A DNA stretch of 64,000 nucleotides from Kitasatospora setae KM-6054 (GTDB taxonomy: Bacteria; Actinomycetota; Actinomycetes; Streptomycetales; Streptomycetaceae): the NCBI RefSeq assembly GCF_000269985.1, contig NC_016109.1:8583001-8647000 (forward strand). The letters run 5' to 3'. Every line of letters starts with the position of its first letter. Position 1 is the first letter of the stretch. The notes under the pieces are model-generated. The model ran no database searches and was not told the DNA's origin. It was given only the letters and a program-made list of their open reading frames with translations. This document shows positions 51,255-60,044 of this stretch, one piece after another. The position numbers and the translations under genes are program-made.

Positions 51255-52763
51255 GTGGCTCAGTCATCCGAATCGACGAGGAAGCGGGACCCGTCCGGGG
51301 CGTCCCCGGGCGCCGGCGGGGCGCACGAACACCGGTGGTGGATCCTCGCGGTGATCGGCATCGCCCAGCTGATGGTGGTGCTGGACGCGACGATCGTGAA
51401 CATCGCGCTGCCCTCCGCCCAGCAGGACCTGGGCTTCTCCGACGGCAACCGGCAGTGGATCGTCACCGCCTACGCGCTCGCCTTCGGCAGTCTGCTCCTG
51501 CTCGGCGGCCGGATCGCCGACCTGGTGGGCCGCAAGACCGTCTTCGTCATCGGCCTGATCGGATTCGCCGGCGCGTCCGCCATCGGCGGTGCCGCGACCA
51601 GCTTCGAGATGCTGGTGATCGCCCGCGCCCTGCAGGGCGCCTTCGGTGCCCTGCTGGCACCCGCCGCGCTGTCCCTGCTCACCACCACCTTCACGGACCC
51701 GCGCGAACGCGCGAAGGCGTTCGGCATCTACGGCGCCATCGCCGGCGCCGGCGGCGCGGTCGGCCTGCTGCTCGGCGGCGTCCTCACCGAGTACCTGGAC
51801 TGGCGCTGGTGCCTGTACGTGAACCTGATCTTCGCCGTGGTCGCCATCATCGGCGGCGTCCGGCTGCTGCACGGCGGCCGCCCCGCCCAGCGGCCCAGGC
51901 TCGACGTACCGGGCGCCGTGCTCGCCTGCACCGGCCTGTTCTGCATCGTCTACGGCTTCAGCAACGCCGAGACCCACGCCTGGAGCGAGTTCCAGACCTG
52001 GGGCTTCCTCGTCGCCGGTGCGCTCCTGCTGATCGCCTTCGCGTGGTGGCAGACCAGGGCCGAGCACCCGCTGCTGCCGCTGCGGGTGGTCCTCGACCGG
52101 GACCGCGGCGCGTCCTTCATCGCGATGTTCCTGTCCGGCGCCGGCATGTTCGGCGTCTTCCTGTTCCTGACGTACTACCTGCAGCAGATCCTCGGCTACA
52201 CCCCCGTCACCACGGGCGTCGCCTTCATGCCGCTGGTCGCCTGCATGGTGGTCGCCTCGGTGGTCGCCACCAACTCGCTGCTGCCGAGGTTCGGCGGCAA
52301 GGTCCTCGTCCCGATCGGCATGGCCCTGGCCTGCGCGTCGATGCTCTGGCTCACCCGCCTCGACACCGACAGCAACTACGCCGCGCACGTCCTCGGCCCG
52401 CTGATGATCGCGGGCCTCGGCATGGGCTTCATCTTCGCCTGCGCGATGAACCTCGCCACCGCCGGCATCGCGCCGCAGGACGCCGGCGTCGGCTCCGCCA
52501 TGGTCAACACCAGCCAGCAGGTCGGCGGTTCGATCGGCACCGCCCTGCTGAACACCCTCGCCACCACCGCCGCGACCAACTACCTGGTCGGCAAGCAGCC
52601 CAGCCCGCAGGTCCAGGCCCAGGCCGCGATCGAGAGCTACTCCACCGCGTACTGGTGGTCCGCGGCCTTCTTCGCCCTCGGCCTCGTCATCACCGCCCTC
52701 CTCTACCGCGCGGGCCCGCCGACCCCGCACGACAGCGACGCCCCCGCCGCCGCCCACATGTAA
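51255..52763 (+). CDS. MFS drug-efflux transporter (EmrB/QacA type)
   Basis: A 502-residue 14-helix exporter. Signatures: LDATIVNIALPSAQQDLGF in helix 1, LLLGGRIADLVGRK (motif A), RALQGAFGALLAPAALSLL, and the LDWRWCLYVNLIF signature. AGAGGAVGLLLGG is the antiporter motif C. It begins with a GTG at 51255, 4 bases after GGGAGGTC, and has a short charged N-terminal tail. It ends before a strong terminator, and there is no adjacent regulator. It is a second candidate exporter near the NRPS cluster. It is less extremely Pro/Ala-rich than the MFS at 48739 and looks like a housekeeping multidrug pump. Confidence 0.9.
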   Translation: MAQSSESTRKRDPSGASPGAGGAHEHRWWILAVIGIAQLMVVLDATIVNIALPSAQQDLGFSDGNRQWIVTAYALAFGSLLLLGGRIADLVGRKTVFVIGLIGFAGASAIGGAATSFEMLVIARALQGAFGALLAPAALSLLTTTFTDPRERAKAFGIYGAIAGAGGAVGLLLGGVLTEYLDWRWCLYVNLIFAVVAIIGGVRLLHGGRPAQRPRLDVPGAVLACTGLFCIVYGFSNAETHAWSEFQTWGFLVAGALLLIAFAWWQTRAEHPLLPLRVVLDRDRGASFIAMFLSGAGMFGVFLFLTYYLQQILGYTPVTTGVAFMPLVACMVVASVVATNSLLPRFGGKVLVPIGMALACASMLWLTRLDTDSNYAAHVLGPLMIAGLGMGFIFACAMNLATAGIAPQDAGVGSAMVNTSQQVGGSIGTALLNTLATTAATNYLVGKQPSPQVQAQAAIESYSTAYWWSAAFFALGLVITALLYRAGPPTPHDSDAPAAAHM

Positions 52764-52788
52764 CCCCCTCACCCCACCCCACCCCACC

Positions 52789-52823
52789 GAGGGCCGGGCC
52801 GGAGCCCCCTCCGCCCGGCCCTC
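52789..52823 (+). terminator. Hairpin terminator after the MFS gene
   Basis: Perfect 11-base arms (GAGGGCCGGGC at 52789-52799, complement at 52813-52823) with a 13-base loop, 26 bases after the MFS stop. Confidence 0.8.
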
Positions 52824-52988
52824 CGCCACGCCCTCCCTTCCTCCCCCCTCCCTTCCCCTCCCTTCCCCCTCCCGACTCCCCTTCCCGAGCGGGTGAACAT
52901 CGGGTGACGCGCCGGCCCGGGGCCCCGGTGGTGCGAGACAGTACGGGCAGCAAGCGGGCCGCGTGCCCGCCCACCGAAAGGACCCCGC

Positions 52989-53702
52989 ATGCCCATCGCC
53001 CACTACGGCGTGCTCGCCGCCAGGCCCGTCGACCGCCGCCGCGAGGGCGCCTCCGACACCCCGCACTACCAGATCCACCTCCAGGACAGCGCCGGCACGC
53101 ACTTCCGGGCCGCGGTCAACGTCCAGTCCCAGCAGGCCCCGTCCGACCTCCGCTACCTGGTCGACGAGGACTTCACCCACCCGGTCACGGCCCTGCTGCC
53201 CGCCGCCCCCGTCGGCTGGACCCCGCTGCCCTCCGCGCCCGACACCGCCGCCCTCGACTTCGTCCGCGGCAAGCTCCTCGACCGCGCCGCGCTCCACACC
53301 CTTCCCCCGGACCGCCCGGGCGCGGACAACGACCTCGCCGACCTGCTCGACCGCCAGGTCCTGCGGGCCATCGACGACCCGGACGCCGTCGTGTACGTCT
53401 TCGGCCAGCGCTGGCCCACCGAACCCACCGTCCCGGACAAGGTGTTCGGCTTCAAGCCCGGCAACGGCGTCCACGACGTCCACATGAACCAGGGCAACAG
53501 CAAGCGCTTCAGCAAGGACGACGGCGTCTGGCAGGACGGCGCCCTCCTCATCCACTTCCCCGGCCGGTCGCGCTGGACGGCGGTCTTCCTGGCCTTCCAG
53601 TCCCAGTCCTGGCAGACCGACGACCACACCGGCCATACTCTCCCCGCCCACCTCCCCAAGCCCCGCCCCACCCACCAGCCCCACCGCCCCACCCACGCCT
53701 GA
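52989..53702 (+). CDS. DUF2278 (YukJ-like) family protein
   Basis: A 237-residue soluble protein of the DUF2278 family. It starts IAHYGVLAARPVDRRRE, has FRAAVNVQSQQAPSDLRYLV in the first third, LDFVRGKLLDRA in the middle, and the conserved NGVHDVHMNQGNSKRF motif followed by WQDGALLIHFP and WTAVFLAFQSQSW. The His and Asn residues of VHDVHMNQGN look like a catalytic or binding site, but the function of the family is not known. The ATG at 52989 follows AAAGGA by 6 bases. The last 25 residues are Pro/His/Thr-rich. It is a single-gene unit. Confidence 0.85.
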   Translation: MPIAHYGVLAARPVDRRREGASDTPHYQIHLQDSAGTHFRAAVNVQSQQAPSDLRYLVDEDFTHPVTALLPAAPVGWTPLPSAPDTAALDFVRGKLLDRAALHTLPPDRPGADNDLADLLDRQVLRAIDDPDAVVYVFGQRWPTEPTVPDKVFGFKPGNGVHDVHMNQGNSKRFSKDDGVWQDGALLIHFPGRSRWTAVFLAFQSQSWQTDDHTGHTLPAHLPKPRPTHQPHRPTHA

Positions 53703-53726
53703 CCCGTCTCCGCCGCTCCTCCGCTC

Positions 53727-53760
53727 CGCCGCTCCTCCGCTCCAGGGCGCAGGAGCGGCG
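53727..53760. terminator. Bidirectional hairpin between convergent genes
   Basis: CGCCGCTCCT (53727-53736) pairs perfectly with AGGAGCGGCG (53751-53760). It lies between the DUF2278 stop (53702) and the lipoprotein stop (53799). The left arm is also a tandem duplicate of the 16 bases just before it. Confidence 0.7.
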
Positions 53761-53798
53761 GGTGGAGTCCGTCGCCGAGCGGGTTCACGCCGAGGACG

Positions 53799-54188
53799 TC
53801 AGCACTTCTCCGTCCGCGCCTGCCGGATCAGCGGCTCGGCCTCGGTCAGCGTGGAGGTGACCTGCCAGATCTCGGCCGCCCGGTGCAGGGTGTCGGCGAA
53901 CTCCTGGTAGTCGTGGTCCTGTTGGGCCGCGTCGGCGGCGCGGTTGGTCGCCGTGTTCAGGTACTGCTCGGCGGTCTGGTAGTAGGGGTCGGTCAGACTC
54001 GACGGCCGGGGGAGGGCGAGTTGGTCGGCCAGCTGCTGCAGCGAGGCACAGGCGGACTTGGTGGACTCGCGCGCCGCCATCGTGGCCTTGGAGGGCGTCG
54101 ATTCGCAGGCCGCGAGGGAGAGCGTGGAGGCCAACAGCAGTGGCAGGGACAGTGACAGACGAAGTATCAGCTGACGTCGACTGGTCAT
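53799..54188 (-). CDS. Small putative lipoprotein
   Basis: A 129-residue protein with a basic N-terminus (MTSRRQ), a Leu/Ser-rich hydrophobic stretch and a lipobox LAAC with the cysteine near residue 28. It should be anchored to the outer face of the membrane. The mature part is helical and polar (SACASLQQLADQLALP, YQTAEQYLNTATNRAADAAQQ). I do not recognise a family. The ATG at 54188 is chosen because the signal sequence begins there; the frame upstream lacks coding character. It is a single-gene unit convergent with the DUF2278 gene. Confidence 0.75.
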   Translation of the reverse strand: MTSRRQLILRLSLSLPLLLASTLSLAACESTPSKATMAARESTKSACASLQQLADQLALPRPSSLTDPYYQTAEQYLNTATNRAADAAQQDHDYQEFADTLHRAAEIWQVTSTLTEAEPLIRQARTEKC

Positions 54189-54338
54189 GCGGCCGATCCT
54201 AGTGAGTACGACGACCCGACCGCCCGGAAACCCGGCGGTCCCGCGGCCACCGCCCTCCTCGCCCGCTCCGGTCATCAGCGGAGGGCGCTGCCTCCGCCGG
54301 TTCTTCCGGGTGCGGCTGTCGGTGCGGCTGTCGGGGGT

Positions 54339-54948
54339 TCAGGCGGCTGTGGCGGCGCGCAGTCGGTGGGCGGAGCGGGCGAGGAGGAGGGTGGCGAGGA
54401 GGGTCGGGGTGAGGCCGACGGCGAGGGCGAGCAGGACGCCGTTCGGGTCGAGGGTGCCGGTGAGGGCGATGGCGGCGGCCGCGAGGGGGGTGAGGGGGAG
54501 GGCGCAGAGCAGGAGCAGCGTGGCCCGCTTCTTCTCCCGCCTGGTCCACTGCGGGGATTTCGTGATCCGTACGGCCGCGGTGGCGGCGCTGGCCAGGGCG
54601 AGGAGCGGCCCGACGCCGGGGACGAGGAGCAGGGGGGCGGCGAGGGCGGCCAGGGCCAGGGTGGTGGCCGTGCGGGGGCGCTCTCCGGTTCGGGACGGGT
54701 GCGGCCGTCTTCGGCGAGGGCGGCGTCGGCGATCTCCCGGGGAGTGCCGAGCTGTCCGAGGACGTACCGCACGGCGTCGTCGTCGGGCGCGCCGCCGGTG
54801 TCGCCGTTCTCGGCGAGCGCGACCTCGACGTGCTCGCGCAGGTCGGCGAGGAGTTCGCGTCGGCGTTCGGGCGCCAGCGGCGCGGTGTGGCGCTCGACGG
54901 CGGTGAGGTGGGCGCGGACCAGGGGGTGTTCGGCGGGGGTGTTCACGG
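54339..54948 (-). pseudogene. HAAS/DUF1700-like membrane protein with a frameshift
   Basis: The first 75 residues (from the GTG at 54948: RELLADLREHVEVALAE, AVRYVLGQLGTPREIADAAL) form the HAAS signalling domain usually encoded right after PadR. In the starting frame the rest is Pro/Ser-rich nonsense. After a one-base loss near the G-run at 54674-54678, the other frame gives the expected membrane helices (ALAALAAPLLLVPGVGPLLA, then ATLLLLCALPLTPLAAAAIAL) and stops at 54339. The start overlaps the PadR stop by four bases. Either the gene is broken or the base call in the homopolymer is wrong. Confidence 0.7.
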
Positions 54949-55305
54949 GTTCTCTCCGGTGGTCAGGACGCGGTCGACGGTTTCGCGGAAGGCGGGCCAC
55001 AGCGCGGTGAACTCCTCCAACGCGCGGTGTCCGGTGTCGGTGAGGGTGTAGTAGCGACGCGAGGGCCCGCTCGCCGAGTCACGCAGGAAGGTCTCGGCGA
55101 GCCCGGTGCGCCGCAGCCGCGACAGCAGGGGGTAGATCGTGCCCTGGCTGGTCGCCAGCGCGGGGAAGCGCCCGAGCTCGTTCAGCAGCTCGACGCCGTA
55201 GCGGGGCCCTTCGCGCAGCAGCGCGAGCACGCAGTACTCCAGCACCCCTTTGCGCAGTTGCGTGGCCACCGGCCCGTCGGCGTCACCGCCCTCGTTGCTT
55301 GCCAT
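54943..55305 (-). CDS. PadR-family transcriptional regulator
   Basis: A 120-residue PadR protein: LRKGVLEYCVLALLREGPRYG (first helices of the winged helix), GTIYPLLSRLRRTGLAET (recognition helix), then SGPSRRYYTLTDTGHRALEEF (wing and the dimer helix). Family members of this size repress a downstream membrane gene, here the HAAS-like gene whose start overlaps its stop. The start at 55305 gives MASNEGG; an ATG at 55317 would add four residues. TATCTT and a doubled ATGCA lie just upstream and may be the promoter and its own operator. Confidence 0.88.
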   Translation of the reverse strand: MASNEGGDADGPVATQLRKGVLEYCVLALLREGPRYGVELLNELGRFPALATSQGTIYPLLSRLRRTGLAETFLRDSASGPSRRYYTLTDTGHRALEEFTALWPAFRETVDRVLTTGENP

Positions 55306-55609
55306 ACCAGGTACCATGCAATGCAAGATAGCGGATCGGCGGCCACTCCGCGAGCACCCCCGCAAGCACGCCCCGCGAGCCGCCCCGCCCCCTGTCCCGG
55401 CTTCCCGCTCCTCGGGGCCGCCGGGGTCATCCCCGCGCGGGTGCGGGCGTGGGGCGGGAGTGGTGGCGGTGCTGGAACTCGCCCGCTGTGGGGCCGAGTT
55501 GCTGTTCCGCGTTTTGACTGGGTGGGGGAGAAGGACAGCGTGACCATTGCCTCGGACGAGTTGTTCGGCGGTTGGAGGAAGACCTTCACCGCCCCGGCGC
55601 TGCGCGGTT

Positions 55610-55845
55610 GTCGTCGACCGCCTGACCTTCGAAGGCGCCGTCATCGAGCCCGCCGTCGGCGCCGCGCAGCACCCCCCGCTCACCGGCGCGGCCCCGCTCG
55701 ACGGCCTCCCCGACGCGGCGTTCGCCCCGACGTGCTGTCAGCACGGCCTGCAGTTCTTCCCCGACCGCCCGACCGCCCGACCGCCGTCACCGAGTGGTAC
55801 CGCGTCACCGCCCCCGGCGGCACCGTCGCCGTCGCCACGTCGGTG
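55610..55845 (+). pseudogene. Fragment of a type-11 SAM methyltransferase with a frameshift
   Basis: One frame reads GLPDAAFAPTCCQHGLQFFPDRP, the usual motif between the cofactor pocket and the product helix in small methyltransferases. From about 55765 the next frame continues TEWYRVTAPGGTVAVAT, the following strand. The N-terminal cofactor motif is absent, and the fragment is cut at 55850 by an IS5-type transposase fragment. Confidence 0.65.
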
Positions 55846-55850
55846 TGCAC

Positions 55851-56257
55851 GCGGGCCCGACTGCGAACGCGTCGGTCTGCCCTTGTCGCTCGCGGTCTGC
55901 GGTGCCGACGTCCATGACGGCCAGGCCCTGATCCCGCTCGTCGAAGCGATCCCACCGATCCGCTCACGCCGCGGACCCAGGCGTCGCAGGCCCGGCAAGC
56001 TGCATGCCGACAAGGCCTACGACGACCGCTTCATCCGCTCCTGCCTGCGAGGACGACAGATCCCGGTCCGCACCGCCCGCTGGGGCATCGACTCCTCCCA
56101 GCGTCTCGGCCGCCACCGCTGGGTGATCGAGCGCACCGTCGCGTGGCTTGGCGGATGCCGTCGACTCCACCGCCGCTACGAACGCAAGGGCACCCACTTC
56201 GCCGCGTTCGCCACCATCGCCGCCGCCCTCATCTGCCACCACAGACTCACCAAATGA
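55851..56257 (+). mobile_element. IS5-family transposase, 3' part only
   Basis: About 135 residues of a DDE transposase of the IS5 group. They cover LPLSLAVCGADVHDGQALIP, LHADKAYDDRFIRSCLRGR (strand with the second catalytic Asp region), and RHRWVIERTVAWLGGCRRL with the catalytic Glu, then the end AALICHHRLTK and a stop at 56255-56257. The first half of the gene and the left end are missing. GAGATGTCCTCTTA directly after the stop may be the right terminal repeat. Confidence 0.8.
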
Positions 56258-56261
56258 GATG

Positions 56262-56709
56262 TCCTCTTAAGGTGTGGGAGTCCTCCACCCGCAAGCCGCT
56301 CAAGGACGTCAAGGTGGCCAACGCCGGGACCAAGACCGCGCTCAACACCGCGAACGGGAGGATCTACACCGTCCAGCCCGGCGAGCGGACCCTCACCAGC
56401 GTGCTGATCGAGATCGACCCGGCCAGCGGGAAGACGCGCACCTGGGATACCGCGGACAAGTACTTCGACGGCGTCGCCGCCCACCCCGTCACCGGGCGGT
56501 TCTACGTCGCCGGATCCCTCTACAACAGCTCCGGTTTCGCGCTGACGGCCTTCGACCCGGCCGCCGGCAAGAGCCTGGGCAAGGCCGAGATCCCCGGCGA
56601 CGTCGCGCACGGCGTCGCCGTCGACTTCGTGGCCAAGGAGGTCTTCGTCGCCTCCTCGGACAAGATCGGCTACAAGCCCCGGACCGTCATCTTCAGCGAC
56701 CGGCCCTGA
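56262..56709 (+). pseudogene. C-terminal fragment of a beta-propeller (YncE/NHL-like) protein
   Basis: The frame after the IS end reads KVANAGTKTALNTANGRIYT, TSVLIEIDPASGKTRTWDTA, then FDGVAAHPVTGRFYVAGSLY and HGVAVDFVAKEVFVASSDKI, ending at 56709. The repeated pattern of short strands with G-R-x-Y/F and D-P-A-x-G-K is that of seven-bladed propellers. Only two to three blades remain and no start or signal peptide exists. The gene was probably cut by the IS5 element directly upstream. Confidence 0.7.
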
Positions 56710-56987
56710 CACCCCGGGACCACGACCGCCGCGGGCCGGGGCACCGCCCCGCCCCGCGCCCACTCCAGCGCGGTGTCCAGGCCCTCGGGGTCGACGTCGT
56801 CCGGGCCGTCCTCGCCGTCACCGAAGCCGCCGTCGTCCTCGCGCAGGCCGGCCAGCTCGTAGGCGATCGTGGCGTAGGCGTCCAGGTCTCTCGGGTGCAG
56901 CACCCGGTCGCCGATCGCCACCGCCCCCTCCGAACTCGCCGTCACGGCCTTCGGGTCCTGGCACACGGTCATCCCGGTCATCACCAT
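56670..56987 (-). CDS. Possible small hypothetical protein
   Basis: A 105-residue acidic protein may start at the ATG at 56987, which follows GGAAG by 10 bases. It reads MTVCQDPKAVTASSEG, then DLDAYATIAYELAGL and an Asp/Gly-rich part. Codon use is plausible. It is unknown to me and overlaps the end of the propeller fragment on the other strand, so it could be spurious or a remnant. Confidence 0.4.
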   Translation of the reverse strand: MVMTGMTVCQDPKAVTASSEGAVAIGDRVLHPRDLDAYATIAYELAGLREDDGGFGDGEDGPDDVDPEGLDTALEWARGGAVPRPAAVVVPGCQGRSLKMTVRGL

Positions 56988-57299
56988 GCGGGTCAGTCTT
57001 CCGAGCCCCGGCACGCCGGATCCCAGGAACGGGCGGATCTCGGCGAACTCCTGCGCGCGAGCGCCCTTCTGAGCTCCCACGAGCCCACAGGCGTATCCAG
57101 GCCCCGGGACGGTCGTGGGACCTTTCTGCCTGCCACAGCGACCCGGCGAACCGCCCTACTCGGCCCTCTACGCCCTCTTCCGCCACTCCCAGGCGGTCAA
57201 CCGGGACAGAGGCTTCACCATCGCCACCATCGCCACCGTCGGCCCGGAGACAGGCGCCCGGACCGGCTCGATCCGAGGCGAGGAGTTCGCCCACCAGAT

Positions 57300-57663
57300 C
57301 CTGGAGACACTCGACCTGTGCGGCGTGCGGGACGGCACCTGCCCCCGGGACGCCTGCGTCCGGCGCCACCAGCTCGGCCGCGAACCGGTCGGTACGCGAC
57401 ACCGTCAGCCTCGCCGCGGCCCCCGCCAGCTCCTGCTCCTCCTCGACGTCGAGCGCGAGCACCAAGTCCCGCCGCTCCCGGTCGGGCCCGGCGAAGCCCG
57501 ACCGCTGCGCCCGCACCCACCGGCCCAGCGGCTCGCCCTCGAAGACGGTCTCCACCCAGAGGCCGGCCCAGCCGACAGGGCCGTCGGACTCCAGCCACCA
57601 CTGCCGGGCGGTCGCACGGGCGCCCAGGCCCTCGGGTCGGTCGGCCGGTGCGGTCACCACCAC
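57300..57663 (-). pseudogene. Fragment with helicase-associated-domain features
   Basis: The minus strand reads GEPLGRWVRAQRSGFAG, the core of the helicase-associated (HA) domain repeat. It is followed at a distance by LTVSRTDRFAAELVA, which matches the segment linking HA repeats in streptomycete helicase-like proteins. Downstream the frame loses any pattern. The large helicase part is absent, so this is a leftover of a bigger gene. Confidence 0.5.
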
Positions 57664-57797
57664 GGCTCGATCTCCTCCGGCGCCAACCGCTGTTCGAGGG
57701 CCGGCGCCCCCGACCCGCCCCCGGGGACCTTGTCCCCGGAGGTCTCGGCTGCGGTCCGCAGCCCGGTTTCGGTGTCCGGCCGTGGAGGGGCCCGGTG

Positions 57798-57963
57798 GTG
57801 TGATGTTCGGGTGCGGTGCCGGCGGGATGCGGCTTCGTGCCAGCGGTTGCCTGGGGGCTGAGCCTCAGGTGGGGATGCGCGGCAGGGCTGGAACGCTGAC
57901 GTCGGCCCGTGCCTCCACCGGCATGTGGCCGCATCGGCCGGGGACTTCCTGTCCGCGCCTCAC
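57798..57963 (+). repeat. 166-base direct repeat, copy 1
   Basis: This segment (starting GTGTGATGTTC and ending CCGCGCCTCAC) recurs at 61053-61218 in the same orientation and with exactly the same length. By eye the copies agree at well over four of five positions, without gaps at the ends. It lies just after the stop of the secreted-protein gene at 57980 (minus strand). It has no supported coding function. Confidence 0.85.
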
Positions 57964-57979
57964 CCGTGTGCTCCGTCGG

Positions 57980-58525
57980 TCAGGCGGCGGTGATTTCGAG
58001 GGTCACGGTGGAGTAGACGCCCTGGACGCTTCCGAGGCCCGCGTTGCACAGCAGAATGTCACTGGCGGCGCCGACGTTGGTCTGGAGGTAGGTGTCGCCG
58101 GCGAACAGTCCGGAGGTGACGGTGCCGCTGAGTACCACGACGAAGGTGACGCCTTCGATGCTGGACTGGATGTTGGCGCTGACGGTCGAGGTCTGACCGG
58201 TGTTCCAGGTGATGGGGAACGTGACGGAGGTGGGGACGAGCAGGGTCAGGCAGCTGATGTCGCCGCCCGGCGGGACGGTGCCCGAGGTGCTTCCCGAGGT
58301 GACGCCGGGGTGGCCGGGCGAGACGCACGGGCCGTACTGGGTGTTGGTCTGCAGCACGTGGGGTGAGGGGGTGTTCGTCAGTGCCGGGCTGTAGGAGACG
58401 ACGTTGCTGCTGGGTGCGGTGCACGTCAGGTCGAGGGGCTGCGGGGCGGCGCCGGCGGGCGTGGCGCCCGCGGTGACGACGGTCAGCAGCGCGGCGGCGG
58501 CAAGGGGGCAGGCGGTCCTCAGCAT
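57980..58525 (-). CDS. Small secreted protein, second member of the three-copy family
   Basis: A 181-residue protein with a Sec signal peptide (MLRTACPLAAAALLTVV, cleavage near AGAAP). The mature part is Thr/Ser/Gly-rich with cysteines in LTCTAPS, YGPCVSPG, ISCLTLL and LLCNAG. It shares with the proteins at 4953-5477 and 59353-59901 the sequence of features VxYSPAL or YDPPI, SCL, WNTGQTST, and SGTVTSGLFAG. The W-N-TGQ-S/T-ST segment is nearly the same as in the 59353 protein. The ATG at 58525 has GAGAGGGAC upstream. It is divergent from the 59353 gene. Function unknown. Confidence 0.82.
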   Translation of the reverse strand: MLRTACPLAAAALLTVVTAGATPAGAAPQPLDLTCTAPSSNVVSYSPALTNTPSPHVLQTNTQYGPCVSPGHPGVTSGSTSGTVPPGGDISCLTLLVPTSVTFPITWNTGQTSTVSANIQSSIEGVTFVVVLSGTVTSGLFAGDTYLQTNVGAASDILLCNAGLGSVQGVYSTVTLEITAA

Positions 58526-59352
58526 GGCAGTCCCTCTCGGTAGTCGCATGGTCGCCCTCTGTCGCAGGAAATGCTCGTGCGGCAGCCTCGCCTTGTCAAC
58601 GCCCCGCCGCCGACGGCATCTCCCGTGAGCGCCGGTGCCTCACCACCGGCCCGCCGGCGCCGGCAGGCCGCACCGAGTCGGCCCAGGCGATCTCGGCAGT
58701 GCGGGCGCGCGCTCACACCGGCGATCGCCTGGGCCGACCCGGGCCACACCCTGGGCGCGGCTGCCTGGGACCGCCGACACCTCACCCACCCCGCGGGCAG
58801 GGCCCGGGATGGGGCATCGCCGGGCCGCATCGGCAGGAAGCCGTCCGACGGTCCGGCGGGAGCAGCGGCCCGTCCCCGCGCGGCTTGCCGGAGGGGGACA
58901 CGCAGGGTCCGGGCGTGGGCGGGGCCCCGCCGTCACATTCTTGACAGCTCATCAGATTTGACATGCCGGTGCTTGCGGGCCGTGCCCGGTGGGGGAGGGC
59001 GTCCGCGAGAATCGATCGACTCCGGACGACCATGCCGATCCCGCCGGGACCGGTGCGACCTGGGGCCTTCGTGCACCACGGGCCTCAGCGGCCGGCCCCG
59101 GGCGGACCTGCCGGCGCCCAGGGCCGCCACGGCCCCAGCTTCGCAACCCGACTCGACCCGTCTGGGCGCGACGACACCCCGAACCCCACTCCCGCTCGAG
59201 GACCCGCGCATCGCGCGCTGCGCCGGCGCCAAGGCCGCATTCGCGTTTTGGCTCCAAGACATGCTCGCGCCCTCACCCGCTCCCTCCGCCGCGGCCCTGT
59301 CCGCTGCCCCGGAACCGGTGCAGCGCCATCACCCGAGAAAGAAGGAACCACC
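58526..59352. other. Long intergenic region between two divergent secreted-protein genes
   Basis: No gene is supported in these 827 bases; open frames here have atypical composition. TTGACA occurs twice close together (58941-58946 and 58958-58963), and TCACATTC at 58933-58940 equals the half-site of the dyad at 22771. These suggest promoter and operator DNA, but no clear -10 element pairs with either TTGACA. Confidence 0.4.
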
Positions 59353-59901
59353 GTGAAGCATCTGCGCACCCTCGCGACGGCCGTCTCCGCGACCCTGCTC
59401 GGCCTCGCCGTGCCGCTGCTCGCCCCCGCCGCGGCCCAGGCCTCACAGACGGCCGGAGTCGACATCACCTGCCTCGGCTCGACGCACGTCACCTACGACC
59501 CGCCCATCACCAACACCGAGCAGGACACCACCGCCCACATCACCAACAACTTCAGCTGCACGTCGCTGCTCACCGCGGTGAGCAGCGGCTCCCTGAACCG
59601 CACCGTCGTGCAGACCCTGAGCTGTCTCCTCGCGGTGACCCCTCCGACCAACACGGCGACGGAGACGTACAGCTGGAACACCGGTCAGAGCAGCACCGCC
59701 ACCTACGTCAGCAGCACCGCGGTGCGCGCGGCCGACGGCACGACCACGGTCACCGCCGTGGGCGCGATCACCTCCGGCCTCGGCCTGGGCAGCACGGTCA
59801 CCAAGGCCGTCGTCATTCCCCAGCTGAGCCCGACCGCCTGCGCCACGACCGGTCTCTCCGAAGTCAACGGAACCGCCAGCCTGGTCATCCTCCCCGTCTG
59901 A
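59353..59901 (+). CDS. Small secreted protein, third member of the three-copy family
   Basis: A 182-residue protein whose signal peptide (MKHLRTLATAVSATLL, then GLAVPLLAPAAAQA) is nearly a copy of that of the 4953-5477 protein. The mature part has cysteines in ITCLGS, FSCTSLL, LSCLLAV and TACATTG, and the segments YSWNTGQSSTATY and VGAITSGLGLG. It is probably an extracellular beta-sandwich with disulfides. The GTG at 59353 is chosen because AAGGAA lies 6 bases upstream and the signal peptide starts there. It is divergent from the 57980 gene. Both lie between the two 166-base repeats. Confidence 0.83.
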   Translation: MKHLRTLATAVSATLLGLAVPLLAPAAAQASQTAGVDITCLGSTHVTYDPPITNTEQDTTAHITNNFSCTSLLTAVSSGSLNRTVVQTLSCLLAVTPPTNTATETYSWNTGQSSTATYVSSTAVRAADGTTTVTAVGAITSGLGLGSTVTKAVVIPQLSPTACATTGLSEVNGTASLVILPV

Positions 59902-59989
59902 CCGGCCGTTGCCCCATCGACCTTGGTGATCGTGAGTTCGAATCCGCCGACTCGGTCAGGTGATCTTCTGATCGGCGGGGCATGAAGAC

Positions 59990-60044
59990 GGGGCCTCCCG
60001 CGCAGCTCGTGGACGTCGAATCCAGCCGAGCGACAGGAGGCCCC
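59990..60044. terminator. Stem-loop with perfect 9-base arms
   Basis: GGGGCCTCC (59990-59998) and GGAGGCCCC (60036-60044) enclose a 37-base loop, about 90 bases after the stop of the secreted-protein gene. It may terminate that transcript or be the relic of a mobile element end. Confidence 0.4.

Noticed and set aside
57115..57861. Plus-strand open frame across the helicase-associated fragment
   Set aside because: It lacks any domain pattern, while the opposite strand carries recognisable HA-domain residues.
59926..59955. GAGTTCGAATCC, resembling the T-arm of a tRNA
   Set aside because: The flanking bases do not form a T-stem, and no acceptor, anticodon or D-arm can be paired upstream. At most it is the trace of an attachment site.
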